This document shows, piece by piece, positions 7,907-17,121 of a DNA stretch of 64,000 bases; position 1 is the first letter of the stretch, and each line of letters opens with the position of its first letter. Location of the stretch: NCBI RefSeq assembly GCF_947492405.1, contig NZ_CANLMP010000002.1, positions 868,001 to 932,000 on the forward strand, written 5' to 3'. The notes beneath the pieces were generated by a model. The model made no database searches, was not told the DNA's origin, and saw only the letters and a program-made list of their open reading frames with translations. This DNA is from an uncultured Aquimarina sp. (GTDB taxonomy: Bacteria > Bacteroidota > Bacteroidia > Flavobacteriales > Flavobacteriaceae). Position numbers and translations under genes: made by a program.

Positions 7907-8623
7907 TCAAAAAACGAACAATCAAATTAAATCAAAAAACGGATCGTTAGAATACTATAATAATAGGTAGACAATTCATCACTGTTTACCTATACTTTGT
8001 CTTAGCTTTAGATGTCGGAAAAGATAAATCCATCTTTTCATTATTTAAAGTTTTATTGAGGCTAACAACTTCCCATTGTATAAAAAAAACTCCTATTGCA
8101 AAAGGATAAATTATTTTCTAAATTATTCTTTTTCACGTCTACTTCTGTTGTTTATAATAATATAAGAAAACACTAATATTTAGCTCTAATCATTCATAAA
8201 CAAGCTTGGTAATTATTTAACGTTGTTTTGTTCGATTATCATAATAAAAACGTAAATTTGGTTAACCAATTTAATGATTATTAACATTACACTAACCTCA
8301 AAACTCTTACAATGCAAAACCTCACCTATCATTGCCAAAATTTATATGCTAATTTCATTTCAAGTTAGCCTATAATCATTAGGTTCTAATCCTAATTTAT
8401 TACTTGAATAGGATAAAACCATTTCTAACTACATCTGAAAATCAACTTGAAGGTATGATCTGAAAAATGTTCTTTACCAACTCCTTCATTTTATAAACAT
8501 TTTGATCGATTACTAGTAATCGGTCGTATTTATTATATCAATCCTTATAAACCTTTAAATACATTTTTGTGAAAAACTAAATCAATTTAAAACTAATAAT
8601 ACCTTAAAACCAAAACAATTATT
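7907..8623. other. Long AT-rich intergenic region
   Basis: About 717 bp with no credible protein gene that I can find. It holds a candidate promoter (8227-8260) for the large secreted protein downstream. If that promoter is used, the transcript has a leader of about 360 nt, long enough for an RNA regulator, but I see no known riboswitch signature. Confidence 0.4.
8227..8260 (+). promoter_or_regulatory. Candidate Bacteroidota promoter
   Basis: TTTG at 8227-8230 and TAAATTTG at 8253-8260 match the Bacteroidota -33 (TTTG) and -7 (TAnnTTTG) boxes, with 22 nt between them. It is the best such match in the gap before the 8624 gene. Confidence 0.4.
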
Positions 8624-11600
8624 ATGTTACTCACTAAATCAAAACCAGTTCTAAAAAAAAGAAATCTATTATTCTTTATTCTAATAATCATTACAGGCTT
8701 CTTACCTATTGCGGCACAAGAATTCTTTCAAGTTATGGAAGAAGAAAGTTTCAAAATATCAAAACTAGAAAAGCTTGGCAAACGATATTTTAAAGATAAA
8801 AATACAGGAAAAGGAAGCGGTTATAAGCTTTTTATGCGAAACTTATATTGGGCAAAAAGAAATGCTGACACTAACGGTTATCTAATAAGTGATCGCAAAG
8901 TTGTAGATGAAACTGAAAAATTTCTAGAAGACTCACAAAAAAACAAAGAATCCTTAAACAAAAATGCTCAACAAAACGGTGGTTGGACCGAACTTGGACC
9001 TTTTAACTGGACACGTACCAGAAGCTGGTCACCTGGATTAGGGAGAATTACAGCAATAGCAGTAGAACCAAACCAACAAAATACTATATATGCGGGATCT
9101 CCAGGAGGAGGTATCTGGAAGTCGACTGATGCTGGTCAAAACTGGAAACCCTTAGGAGATCGAATGGCAAATATGTCTATCTGGTCAATTGCTATAGATC
9201 CAAATAACAGCAACGTTGTTTATTTAGGAAATTCTGCAGGCCAGATTATGAAATCTACTAATGGTGGGGATTCTTGGTCACAAATTTACAGGGTAAGTGG
9301 TACGCCTAGGACTATCCTTATTCACCCAAATAGTGATCTTATATTTATCGGTACTACTAAAGCTCTTTATAGGTCCACCAATGGTGGTGCCGATTTTAGC
9401 AATGTTCTAAATACACGTTCTGAAGATGTAGCATTTAAACCAGGAAACACAAATATAGTGTACGCCTGCGGAACAAGTTTTTATCGATCTACTAACAGTG
9501 GGCGCTCTTTTAACCGAGTTACCAGCGGTATTGCCAGTAGTGAACGCATGAAGATGGCTGTGACGCCAGCAAATCCAAACGCAGTATATCTTGTACAGAA
9601 AAGAGGAAGCGGTTTTGGATATCTATATAGATCCTTAAACGAAGGAACCAGTTTTAGTATTCGTGCAAGTTACACTAATATTTCCTCTGATCAGATTTAT
9701 TTCACTCAGGCTTCCCGTGATATGGCTATCACCGTATCGGACACCAATGCAAATGAAGTTCATGTAGGAGGAATGAATTATTCCAGATCTTTGGACGGCG
9801 GTTCGAGTTTTACCACCTTGGCTACTTGGAGTTCTCCTGGTGATCGTTCCTATGTACATGCCGATATAGAAGTAATGCAGTATATAAAAGGTTCCATATA
9901 TATAGGCTCTGACGGTGGTATTTTTAGAAGTCGAAATAGAGGAAATAACACAACCGATCTTACCCAAGGCGGATTAGCAGTAAGACAGTATTATCGTATT
10001 GGAGGCGCTAAAACGGATGCCAATATGATCGTAGGAGGTGCTCAGGATAATGGAACTAATATTATGAGCGGTTCTAATCGTCAGTTTAAAGAATGGTTAG
10101 GAGCTGATGGAATGGAATGCTTCATAGATCATAAAAACAAAAATACTGTTTATGGTACTGTTCAATTCGGATCTCTTTATAAAAGTACTGATGGTGGAAA
10201 TAGTATTGGAAATATAAGTAAACCAGGGAATTTTAGTGGAGAATGGGTAACTCCCTTTATGATGGATCCAATTGATAATAAAAAAATATATGTTGGTTAT
10301 GGCAACCTATATAGAAGCAATAATGGAGGAAGTAATGGAAGTTGGAGAAACATTACGGCAAACATCAATATTAGTGGTAAACTAGATGAAATAGCAATTG
10401 CAAACTCTAACAATAACTACATTTATATAGCTGAAGAAGGAAGAGTATGGAGAACCAAAAATGGGCAAAGTAACAATCCTTCTTGGACTGAAGTAAGTGA
10501 TTTTAGAGGAGATGTAAACTTTATCTCGGTAGATCCTAACAATCCTGAAAGAGTAGCTATAGCAGCTACAGGATCCAGAGTATATATTTCTACAAACTCA
10601 GGAAATACTTGGACAAACATAAGAGGAAACCTACCTAATATTTCTGTTCAATGTTTAGTTTTTGATGATACCGTAGCCAACGGATTATACGTAGGAATGC
10701 AGTCTGGAGTATATTATACCAATGATACACTTGATTCCTGGATACCTTTCTCTACAAACTTACCAAGAGTACAAACCTCAGATTTAGAAATACACTATCC
10801 AACTCGAAAAATTCGTGTTGCTACTTATGGCCGTGGAATATGGGAAGCTGATCTTTTTGATGAAGGTACTGACACCGATGAAATCAATCCACCAAGTGAT
10901 TTAACATCGCAAGTTAATCAAAATGATGTGACCTTAACCTGGAAAGATAATTCTAATAATGAAAATGGTTTTACTATTGAAAGAAGCAGTGGTAACTCGT
11001 TCGAAAGAATAGATTATGTAGGGACTGGTGTAACCAACTATATTGATAAAAACGTAGCAGATGGAATTTATTCATATAGGGTTAGAGCTTATGATGTAGA
11101 TAGTTACTCTAATTACTCAAATTTGATACAGGTAGAAGTAGGAACTATTGTCAATCCTCCAAATATTATTGACAATTGCGAAGGTTGCGTGGTCTACGAT
11201 ACTAATAGTGAGGAAACAGGAAATGCTGATCATGCTAAAGAAAAAGCAGCAGATGGTAACCCAAACACTTATTGGCACTCTAATTGGTACGATGATAATA
11301 CATCCCACCCTCATTTTATTGCCATTGACCTTGGTATATCAAGGGACCTAGTAGGGTTTTCTTATCAAGGAAGACAAACAGGTACTACAGGAATGGTAAA
11401 AGACTATATCCTTTTCGGTTGGGATGGGACTGCCTGGATTCAGTTATCTGCAGGAACTTTTCAGAAATCTACTTTAAAACAGACAGTAGAGTTTAACACC
11501 TTCAATTGTCGTTATCTTTATTTCAGAGCACTTTCTGAAGTAGATGACAAACGATGGGCATCTGTAGCAGAATTCACGGTTAGATATAACACATCGGAGC

Positions 11601-11908
11601 AAATCGTTAGAATGCCTACAGCACAAAACACCGATACTACTCCTCCATTAGTAGATCTTACCGATTTTGATGGAATCAAAGTATTTCCTATCCCTTTTAC
11701 AGATAAGATAACCATAGATGGAATTACCTCTAAAAAAACAATTCGTTCCATTCAACTTATCGGATCAAATGGTGCTGTCCAGAAAACTAAAGTTTCTATC
11801 AATGGAAAACAAGCGACAATTGATACACAGAAATTAGCAAAAGGATTCTACATTTTAAAGATGCAAAAAGATGGAGTAGAGAAAAATATAAAAATTCTAA
11901 AACAATAG
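8624..11908 (+). CDS. Secreted beta-propeller (BNR/sortilin-like) protein with FN3, discoidin-like and T9SS domains
   Basis: A 1094-residue protein with a signal peptide (ending PIAAQ). A long beta-propeller region spans about 110-750, built of BNR-like repeats (STDAGQNW, STNGGDSW, STNGGADF, STNSGNTW), as in sialidase, GH74 and VPS10-type propellers. A fibronectin type III domain follows at about 765-840 (PPSDLTSQVNQNDVTLTW). A discoidin/F5-8C-like carbohydrate-binding domain lies at about 860-1000 (ADGNPNTYWHSNW). The T9SS type A sorting tail occupies the last 75 residues (KVFPIPFTDKITIDG..GFYILKM). It should be exported through the outer membrane. I cannot assign an activity: the repeats are clear, but a catalytic site is not. 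Confidence 0.8.
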   Translation: MLLTKSKPVLKKRNLLFFILIIITGFLPIAAQEFFQVMEEESFKISKLEKLGKRYFKDKNTGKGSGYKLFMRNLYWAKRNADTNGYLISDRKVVDETEKFLEDSQKNKESLNKNAQQNGGWTELGPFNWTRTRSWSPGLGRITAIAVEPNQQNTIYAGSPGGGIWKSTDAGQNWKPLGDRMANMSIWSIAIDPNNSNVVYLGNSAGQIMKSTNGGDSWSQIYRVSGTPRTILIHPNSDLIFIGTTKALYRSTNGGADFSNVLNTRSEDVAFKPGNTNIVYACGTSFYRSTNSGRSFNRVTSGIASSERMKMAVTPANPNAVYLVQKRGSGFGYLYRSLNEGTSFSIRASYTNISSDQIYFTQASRDMAITVSDTNANEVHVGGMNYSRSLDGGSSFTTLATWSSPGDRSYVHADIEVMQYIKGSIYIGSDGGIFRSRNRGNNTTDLTQGGLAVRQYYRIGGAKTDANMIVGGAQDNGTNIMSGSNRQFKEWLGADGMECFIDHKNKNTVYGTVQFGSLYKSTDGGNSIGNISKPGNFSGEWVTPFMMDPIDNKKIYVGYGNLYRSNNGGSNGSWRNITANINISGKLDEIAIANSNNNYIYIAEEGRVWRTKNGQSNNPSWTEVSDFRGDVNFISVDPNNPERVAIAATGSRVYISTNSGNTWTNIRGNLPNISVQCLVFDDTVANGLYVGMQSGVYYTNDTLDSWIPFSTNLPRVQTSDLEIHYPTRKIRVATYGRGIWEADLFDEGTDTDEINPPSDLTSQVNQNDVTLTWKDNSNNENGFTIERSSGNSFERIDYVGTGVTNYIDKNVADGIYSYRVRAYDVDSYSNYSNLIQVEVGTIVNPPNIIDNCEGCVVYDTNSEETGNADHAKEKAADGNPNTYWHSNWYDDNTSHPHFIAIDLGISRDLVGFSYQGRQTGTTGMVKDYILFGWDGTAWIQLSAGTFQKSTLKQTVEFNTFNCRYLYFRALSEVDDKRWASVAEFTVRYNTSEQIVRMPTAQNTDTTPPLVDLTDFDGIKVFPIPFTDKITIDGITSKKTIRSIQLIGSNGAVQKTKVSINGKQATIDTQKLAKGFYILKMQKDGVEKNIKILKQ

Positions 11909-11946
11909 TAAGTTTTAAGCAATCGTCATATTTATGCTTTTTTAAG

Positions 11947-11983
11947 GTACAGGGTCAACGCAATTTTGCTTTTGACTCTGTAC
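11947..11983 (+). terminator. Terminator of the beta-propeller gene
   Basis: GTACAGGGTCAA pairs with TTGACTCTGTAC over 12 bp with one G-U, and a T-rich run (TTATTTTAT) follows. It starts 38 bp after the stop codon. Confidence 0.6.
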
Positions 11984-12021
11984 TTATTTTATAGCAAGTT
12001 TGCATGCGGTAAATACTTTTT

Positions 12022-12672
12022 TTACTGCCCTTCCCACTCTCTATAAAACTGATTTAAAAAGATTTCCATAAAATGATGCCTTTCTTCAGCTATTCTTTTA
12101 CCAGTTGAAGTATTCATTCTATCTTTAAGCAGTAACAGTTTTTCGTAGAAATGATTAATCGTTGGAGCAGTAGAACTTTTATATTGTTCTTTTGTCATAT
12201 TTAGCTTAGGTGCTATTTCTGGATTATATATCGCTCTATTTTTAAAGCCTCCGTAATTAAAACACCTAGCAATTCCAATAGCTCCGATAGCATCCAGACG
12301 ATCTGCATCTTGTATAACATCTAATTCTGGAGAAGTGAAATTTTGAGTAGTATTGCCTCCTTTAAAGGAGATGTTTTCTATAATAAGAACCACATGATCT
12401 ATGATGCTTTTATCAACTTCTATACTTACTAAAAAATCACTTGCTACTTTAGGTCCAATTGTTTCATCTCCATTATGAAATTTAGAATCAGCTATATCAT
12501 GAAGTAATGCTCCAAGGGAAACTATCAAAAAATCAACATTCTCTTCTTTGGCTATGGTTTGTGATGTTTTAAACACTCTTTGGATATGAAACCAATCGTG
12601 TCCTCCTTCGGCGTCCTGAAGCGTATTTTTTACAAAATCTATAGTCTTACTTATGATCTGATCTTCAATCAT
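12022..12672 (-). CDS. HD-domain phosphohydrolase
   Basis: A 216-residue member of the YedJ/YpgQ-type HD family. Metal-ligand motifs are visible: the N-terminal GGHDWFHIQRV (first His and Asp-region), the HD pair in LGALLHDIADSKFH, and a distal Asp in VIQDADRLDAIGAIGIARCF. Relatives hydrolyse nucleotides or pyrophosphate esters, but the true substrate here is unknown. It is the last gene of a minus-strand group with the desaturase (13 bp upstream) and plsC. Confidence 0.8.
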   Translation of the reverse strand: MIEDQIISKTIDFVKNTLQDAEGGHDWFHIQRVFKTSQTIAKEENVDFLIVSLGALLHDIADSKFHNGDETIGPKVASDFLVSIEVDKSIIDHVVLIIENISFKGGNTTQNFTSPELDVIQDADRLDAIGAIGIARCFNYGGFKNRAIYNPEIAPKLNMTKEQYKSSTAPTINHFYEKLLLLKDRMNTSTGKRIAEERHHFMEIFLNQFYREWEGQ

Positions 12673-12685
12673 ATGTATTCACTAT

Positions 12686-13687
12686 TTATTTAATCAATGC
12701 AGGTTGCACCCACTTAAATTCAAAAACTTCTTCTGGAATTACCAATCTTTCGCTTATGCGCTGCATTCTAGCTGGTAATTTCATCACAAAATCACGCGCT
12801 TTTTCGGCATCATCTGTAAGATCTACTAGTTTATCAATTTCCCATTTATCTATCAGACGTTGCATAATGTCTATATAATCCTGTGAAGTATACACACCTA
12901 ATCGTTGAGCTGCATTAGAAAACTCTTCAAAAGCGCTACCAATAGTATTACCTGATTCTCTTAAAAACACAGCCGGCATTACGATTTTATGCTTCATCAT
13001 ATCACTAAATGCCACCATCATTTGGCTAGGATCTACCTCAAAAATGTTTTTTACAAATTCACTATAGGCATTAAAATGACGCATTTCATCTCCTGCAATA
13101 ATCTTACACATTTTAGCAAGCGACTTGTTTGAGTATCCTCTAGCTAACTTAGCCACTCGACTATGAGAAATATTTGTAGCTAATTCCTGAAAACTAGTAT
13201 ATATAAAATTCTTGTATGGATCTCTATCCGTCCCAATATCAAAACCATCATTAATTAAATGTTGTGTAGTTCGCTCTACCTCTATCATATTTACTCTTCC
13301 TGATAGATACAAATATTTATTTAGAGTATCTCCATGTCGATTCTCTTCGCTTGTCCAATAACGAACCCATCTAGACCAACCATTTCCACCTTCACCTTCG
13401 TGTTGATTGACTCCCTCAACATCCATTAACCAAGATTCATAGGTAGGAAGTGCCTCTTCGGTAATAGTATCTCCTACTAAAACTACCCAAAAATCGTATG
13501 GAAGTTCTTTTGCCAGTTCTCTCAACTCTTTAACCTCATCAAAGAAAGTATCTTCGTTTTGTGAATCAGGCAAAAAATCCGTTGGTTGCCATACGCTATC
13601 TATTGGAATCAAAAATTTATCGATAAAAGACTCTATCTTCTTTTCCAACAATTGCATTACTTCTAATCTAATATTATCTATAGCCAT
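12686..13687 (-). CDS. Acyl-ACP desaturase (ferritin-like di-iron)
   Basis: A 333-residue soluble fatty acid desaturase of the stearoyl-ACP 9-desaturase type. Both di-iron E-x-x-H motifs are present, EENRH at about 114-118 and DEMRH in the second helix pair, with the family's YLSGRVNM and PARMQRI segments. It introduces a cis double bond into acyl chains on acyl carrier protein, using ferredoxin-type electrons, and tunes membrane fluidity. It lies between plsC (10 bp upstream) and the HD gene (13 bp downstream), which fits a role in membrane lipid supply. Confidence 0.88.
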   Translation of the reverse strand: MAIDNIRLEVMQLLEKKIESFIDKFLIPIDSVWQPTDFLPDSQNEDTFFDEVKELRELAKELPYDFWVVLVGDTITEEALPTYESWLMDVEGVNQHEGEGGNGWSRWVRYWTSEENRHGDTLNKYLYLSGRVNMIEVERTTQHLINDGFDIGTDRDPYKNFIYTSFQELATNISHSRVAKLARGYSNKSLAKMCKIIAGDEMRHFNAYSEFVKNIFEVDPSQMMVAFSDMMKHKIVMPAVFLRESGNTIGSAFEEFSNAAQRLGVYTSQDYIDIMQRLIDKWEIDKLVDLTDDAEKARDFVMKLPARMQRISERLVIPEEVFEFKWVQPALIK

Positions 13688-13697
13688 GACTATTTAT

Positions 13698-14456
13698 TTA
13701 CGTTTTTATAGTAGAAATTACTCTCTTTTCTGTAATTTCTAGTAATTCTTCTGTGGTTATATCTGCAGTCTCCACTGGTTCTTGTACCTCTAAAGTAAGG
13801 TTTATTCCAATTCCCATTGGAAAATTACCAAATCGAACTAACTTCCAACTATTATTGATCGTCACCGGAACCACCAAAGCTTCTGGAGCATTCTTAAGCA
13901 ATATTTTTAATCCGGTATGAGCAAATTGCTTTGGCTCACCATTTCTACTTCTTGTCCCTTCAGGATAAATTACAGCAGAAAATTTATTTTTAGCGATGAA
14001 CTTTCCAAATTTAGAAATTTCTGGTATCGATTGTTTTGCATTCTTTCTGTCAATTAATGCGTGTCCTCCGTGTCTTAAATTAAAAGAAATACTTGGAATT
14101 CCTTTACCCAGTTCAATTTTTGAAATAAATTTTGGTTTATGGGTATGTAAATACCAAGATATTAAGGGAACATCAAACATGCTTTGATGATTCGAAACAA
14201 TAATCAATGAACGATCTTTGGGTAACTTATATTGGTTTTTAAAGCTTATCCTTACTCCTAAAACATGTAAGCAGCGCAGTAAACAAAGATTCATTAAGTT
14301 TATTACACCTCTATGTCCTTTTGCCCCGCCTAATTTAACTCCTAACCACTGTAATGGATGAAAAACCAACAGTGTTAACCCAAAAAATAAATAGAAAACT
14401 ATCGAAAGCGGATATGAAATTATCCTTTTTAAAGCCCCCATACCTTCTCTTAGCAA
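13698..14456 (-). CDS. plsC: 1-acyl-sn-glycerol-3-phosphate acyltransferase
   Basis: A 252-residue acyltransferase with the catalytic H-x4-D motif in SNHQSMFD and the glycerol-phosphate-binding motif in VIYPEGTRSRNG. A hydrophobic N-terminal segment (about 12-35) anchors it to the inner membrane. It transfers an acyl chain to lysophosphatidic acid to make phosphatidic acid. It is the first gene of a likely operon with the acyl-ACP desaturase, so one unit would make and place unsaturated acyl chains. I chose the ATG at 14456, which keeps the membrane helix. Confidence 0.88.
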   Translation of the reverse strand: MLREGMGALKRIISYPLSIVFYLFFGLTLLVFHPLQWLGVKLGGAKGHRGVINLMNLCLLRCLHVLGVRISFKNQYKLPKDRSLIIVSNHQSMFDVPLISWYLHTHKPKFISKIELGKGIPSISFNLRHGGHALIDRKNAKQSIPEISKFGKFIAKNKFSAVIYPEGTRSRNGEPKQFAHTGLKILLKNAPEALVVPVTINNSWKLVRFGNFPMGIGINLTLEVQEPVETADITTEELLEITEKRVISTIKT

Positions 14457-14589
14457 TTAATAATTTTGACTTGTGTTACTATAGTGCAAGGTCTGATATT
14501 ATTTTTAGTTAGCCAATTCTTTAGTCCATAAAATTACGATCACTAAAACATTAGGAAACATTTCTTAACTTATAGATAATATCAAAACA

Positions 14590-14617
14590 AAAACCACCTA
14601 CAGTTGTAAGTGGTTTT
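14590..14617 (-). terminator. Terminator downstream of the bacilliredoxin gene
   Basis: AAAACCAC (14590-14597) pairs with GTGGTTTT (14610-14617), with a further TACA/TGTA pairing inside. It lies 31 bp after the stop of the minus-strand gene. Confidence 0.55.
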
Positions 14618-14647
14618 ATCTATATTTTAGAATCGACTTATAGTGGT

Positions 14648-15058
14648 CTAGCAATGCTCATTATAAGCATCTTTTAAATTTTCCGCTATCATATCTGCAG
14701 GTCTTCCTTCGATATGATGACGCTCTAGCATATGTACTAATTCTCCATTCTTAAACAGAGCCATTGATGGCGATGAAGGCGGAAACGGCACCATATATCC
14801 ACGTGCTTTATCCGTTGCTTCACGATCAACTCCGGCAAATACAGTTACTAAATTGTCTGGTTTTTTGTTATTAGCCAAAGATGCTTTTGCTCCTGGTCTT
14901 GCATTAGCTGCGGCACAACCACAAACCGAATTCACAACGACTAAAGTAGTTCCTTCTTTTGTAATTGCAGCTTCTACATCTGCTGCTGTTTGTAATTCAT
15001 CAAAACCTATATTGGTTAGATCCTCACGCATTGGTTTTACTAAATCTGCTGGATACAT
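14648..15058 (-). CDS. BrxA/BrxB-type bacilliredoxin (YphP family)
   Basis: A 136-residue thioredoxin-fold protein with the family's C-G-C motif in VVNSVCGCAAANARPG (about residues 45-60) and the conserved PFPPSSPSMALF segment. Bacilliredoxins remove low-molecular-weight thiols such as bacillithiol from oxidised proteins. Many Bacteroidota make bacillithiol or carry this protein, but thiol chemistry in this organism is inferred. It forms a single-gene unit: a terminator follows, and 190 bp separate it from plsC. Confidence 0.88.
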   Translation of the reverse strand: MYPADLVKPMREDLTNIGFDELQTAADVEAAITKEGTTLVVVNSVCGCAAANARPGAKASLANNKKPDNLVTVFAGVDREATDKARGYMVPFPPSSPSMALFKNGELVHMLERHHIEGRPADMIAENLKDAYNEHC

Positions 15059-15268
15059 ATTTCTTAACTATTTTTTTATTTAAAATTTTCATACAAAGAT
15101 ACAAATAATGTACCACATCCATATGACTGCCAAGTAGTCGGAAAAGATTTCTAATACTAACTTGTTATTATTTTTCAGTAACAAAATTCAATAGAACCTT
15201 ACTAATAATATATAAATGAAATTGTGTAAATAATTGAATTATCTTTACACCTTCAAAATTGACTATGA

Positions 15269-16003
15269 ATGATTAAATGGATTGCAGCCTTATTAGGAGG
15301 AGTATTTTTCAGGTTTCCCGGAGCTATATTAGGTTTTATACTCGGTAGCCTATTAGATGCTACAAGAAGCAGTGGAAGTGGCAGTTTTACACAAGTATTC
15401 AATCAAGAAAAACAGGTAAGCCCTGGAGATTTTGAACTGAATTTACTTTCTCTTTCATCTATTGTTATCAAAGCAGATGGTCGCGTTAATCAAACGGAAC
15501 TAGATTATGTACGACAATACTTTGTAAGTGCCTACGGGAAAGAACGTGCCAATGCCACCTTCAGAACATTTAACGAAATTATAAAAAACCGAGAAATCTC
15601 TGCCCAACGAATTTGCATGTTTCTTACCCAGCGTACTCGATATGCTGCTAGACTCCAGATTCTTCATTTTCTATTCGGAATTGCCAACGCAGATGGAAGT
15701 GTTAGCAAAGCTGAAACTATAGAAATTCAAAAAATGGCCGGTTTCATGCGTGTGAATTTTAGTGATTTTGAAAGCATCAAAGCAATGTTCTTTAAAACAG
15801 GTGATCACGCTTATAAAATTCTAGAGATCGAAAAAACTGCGTCTGATTCCGAAGTCAAAAAGGCATATCGAACGATGGTCAAAAAATACCATCCAGATAA
15901 AGTACAACATATGGATCCTGTTCATATCAAAGGTGCTGAAGAAAAATTTAAGGAAGTACAAAAAGCTTACGAGCAGATCCAAAAAGAACGTGGCATAATA
16001 TAA
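15269..16003 (+). CDS. TerB/DnaJ co-chaperone-like protein (DjlA-like)
   Basis: A 244-residue protein with a short N-terminal membrane segment ([20 protein letters not shown]), an acidic all-helical TerB-like domain (about 45-165, with [18 protein letters not shown] and [10 protein letters not shown]), and a C-terminal J-domain carrying the essential HPD (KKYHPDKV, about residue 207). This order matches DjlA-type membrane-anchored co-chaperones that stimulate DnaK. It is an isolated gene, with carotenoid and transglutaminase genes downstream. Confidence 0.85.
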   Translation: MIKWIAALLGGVFFRFPGAILGFILGSLLDATRSSGSGSFTQVFNQEKQVSPGDFELNLLSLSSIVIKADGRVNQTELDYVRQYFVSAYGKERANATFRTFNEIIKNREISAQRICMFLTQRTRYAARLQILHFLFGIANADGSVSKAETIEIQKMAGFMRVNFSDFESIKAMFFKTGDHAYKILEIEKTASDSEVKKAYRTMVKKYHPDKVQHMDPVHIKGAEEKFKEVQKAYEQIQKERGII

Positions 16004-16076
16004 CTAATAGTTCTTTTTCAGAATTAAACTATTAATTGTAACTTATTTGGTTTAATAATTGATGCTAAAATAATAT

Positions 16077-17120
16077 ATGTATAAGCTGGTATTTCTTATT
16101 TTATTTAGTCTACTATCTTTTTACCAATCCAATGGCCAAGACTTTGATAGGATTGATTCTATTGTGGATCTATATCCAAAAAAATTTAAGACTTCAAAAA
16201 AGCTTGCAGATCAAATTTCAAAAGATTTTGATTCCGAACTCGATAAAGCAAAAGCGATATTCTCCTGGATAACAAAAAACATATCGTACGACTATAAAGA
16301 ATCCGGAAAATATTATGCTGATTATGCTAATTCATATAAATCGGTTAGACATAACCCTTTCCCGAGTTTTCGTTCCACTAATTATATGGATTATGACAAA
16401 ACAAAATCAGGATCCAAAAAGCACTTAAAAACTGAAAAAAAATACAGAGAAAAAATTTCTAAAAGAGTAATATCAAATGGAACTGCCGTTTGCGAAGGAT
16501 ATACGCAGCTTTATAAGGATCTTTGTGACCATCTTGACATTACTTGTTTTTATGTATTAGGAAAAGCTAAAAATCAAATAAATCATATAGGAAAAGAATA
16601 TCGGATTGATCACGCATGGAACATCATAGAAATCAATTTCAAAAAATATTTAATTGATGCTACTTGGGGAAGTACTGGTTATTATGATATTGACGCTAAA
16701 AGATTTGTAGAAAAACCAAATTATTTTTACTTCGGAACAGCTCCTGAAATATTTATAAAAGAGCACTATCCGGATTTTTATGAAAATAGTTTATTAACCG
16801 GAAGTATTGATAAAGAAACATTTTCTGAAGCTCCATTATTATATAACCACAAAAAGTCTCAAGATTTTAATTTAATTACTCCTTCTACAGGAATCCTAAG
16901 GAAAAAAGACAACACTATTCAGGAATTTATTATTGAATATACACAACCAGTATACTCCATCATATACTTAATTAACAACAAACAGTTCAATTATACTGGA
17001 GAAATAGCATACAATGAAGGAAAAATTGGGTTCGATATTGATTTAACTGCTATTCCTAATGCTAAAGAACTCATCATTGTCATAAATGAAATCCCAATGG
17101 TTGGTTTTAAAATAGAATAA
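16077..17120 (+). CDS. Transglutaminase-like (cysteine protease fold) secreted protein
   Basis: A 347-residue protein with a signal peptide (ending SNGQ). A transglutaminase-like core carries the Cys-His-Asp triad: Cys in GTAVCEGYTQLYKDLC, His in YRIDHAWNII, Asp in YLIDATWGS. The preceding AKAIFSWITKNISYDY is typical of the family. The C-terminal 100 residues are a beta-rich domain. Members of this family act as peptidases or crosslinking enzymes, and the real activity is unknown. The protein should be periplasmic or surface-exposed. It converges with the carotenoid operon, the stops being one base apart. Confidence 0.8.
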   Translation: MYKLVFLILFSLLSFYQSNGQDFDRIDSIVDLYPKKFKTSKKLADQISKDFDSELDKAKAIFSWITKNISYDYKESGKYYADYANSYKSVRHNPFPSFRSTNYMDYDKTKSGSKKHLKTEKKYREKISKRVISNGTAVCEGYTQLYKDLCDHLDITCFYVLGKAKNQINHIGKEYRIDHAWNIIEINFKKYLIDATWGSTGYYDIDAKRFVEKPNYFYFGTAPEIFIKEHYPDFYENSLLTGSIDKETFSEAPLLYNHKKSQDFNLITPSTGILRKKDNTIQEFIIEYTQPVYSIIYLINNKQFNYTGEIAYNEGKIGFDIDLTAIPNAKELIIVINEIPMVGFKIE

Positions 17121-17121
17121 A

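Noticed and set aside
8280..8600. A riboswitch in the long leader before the propeller gene
   Set aside because: I could not find a conserved core of any riboswitch class I know, and no stable long stem is obvious in the AT-rich sequence.
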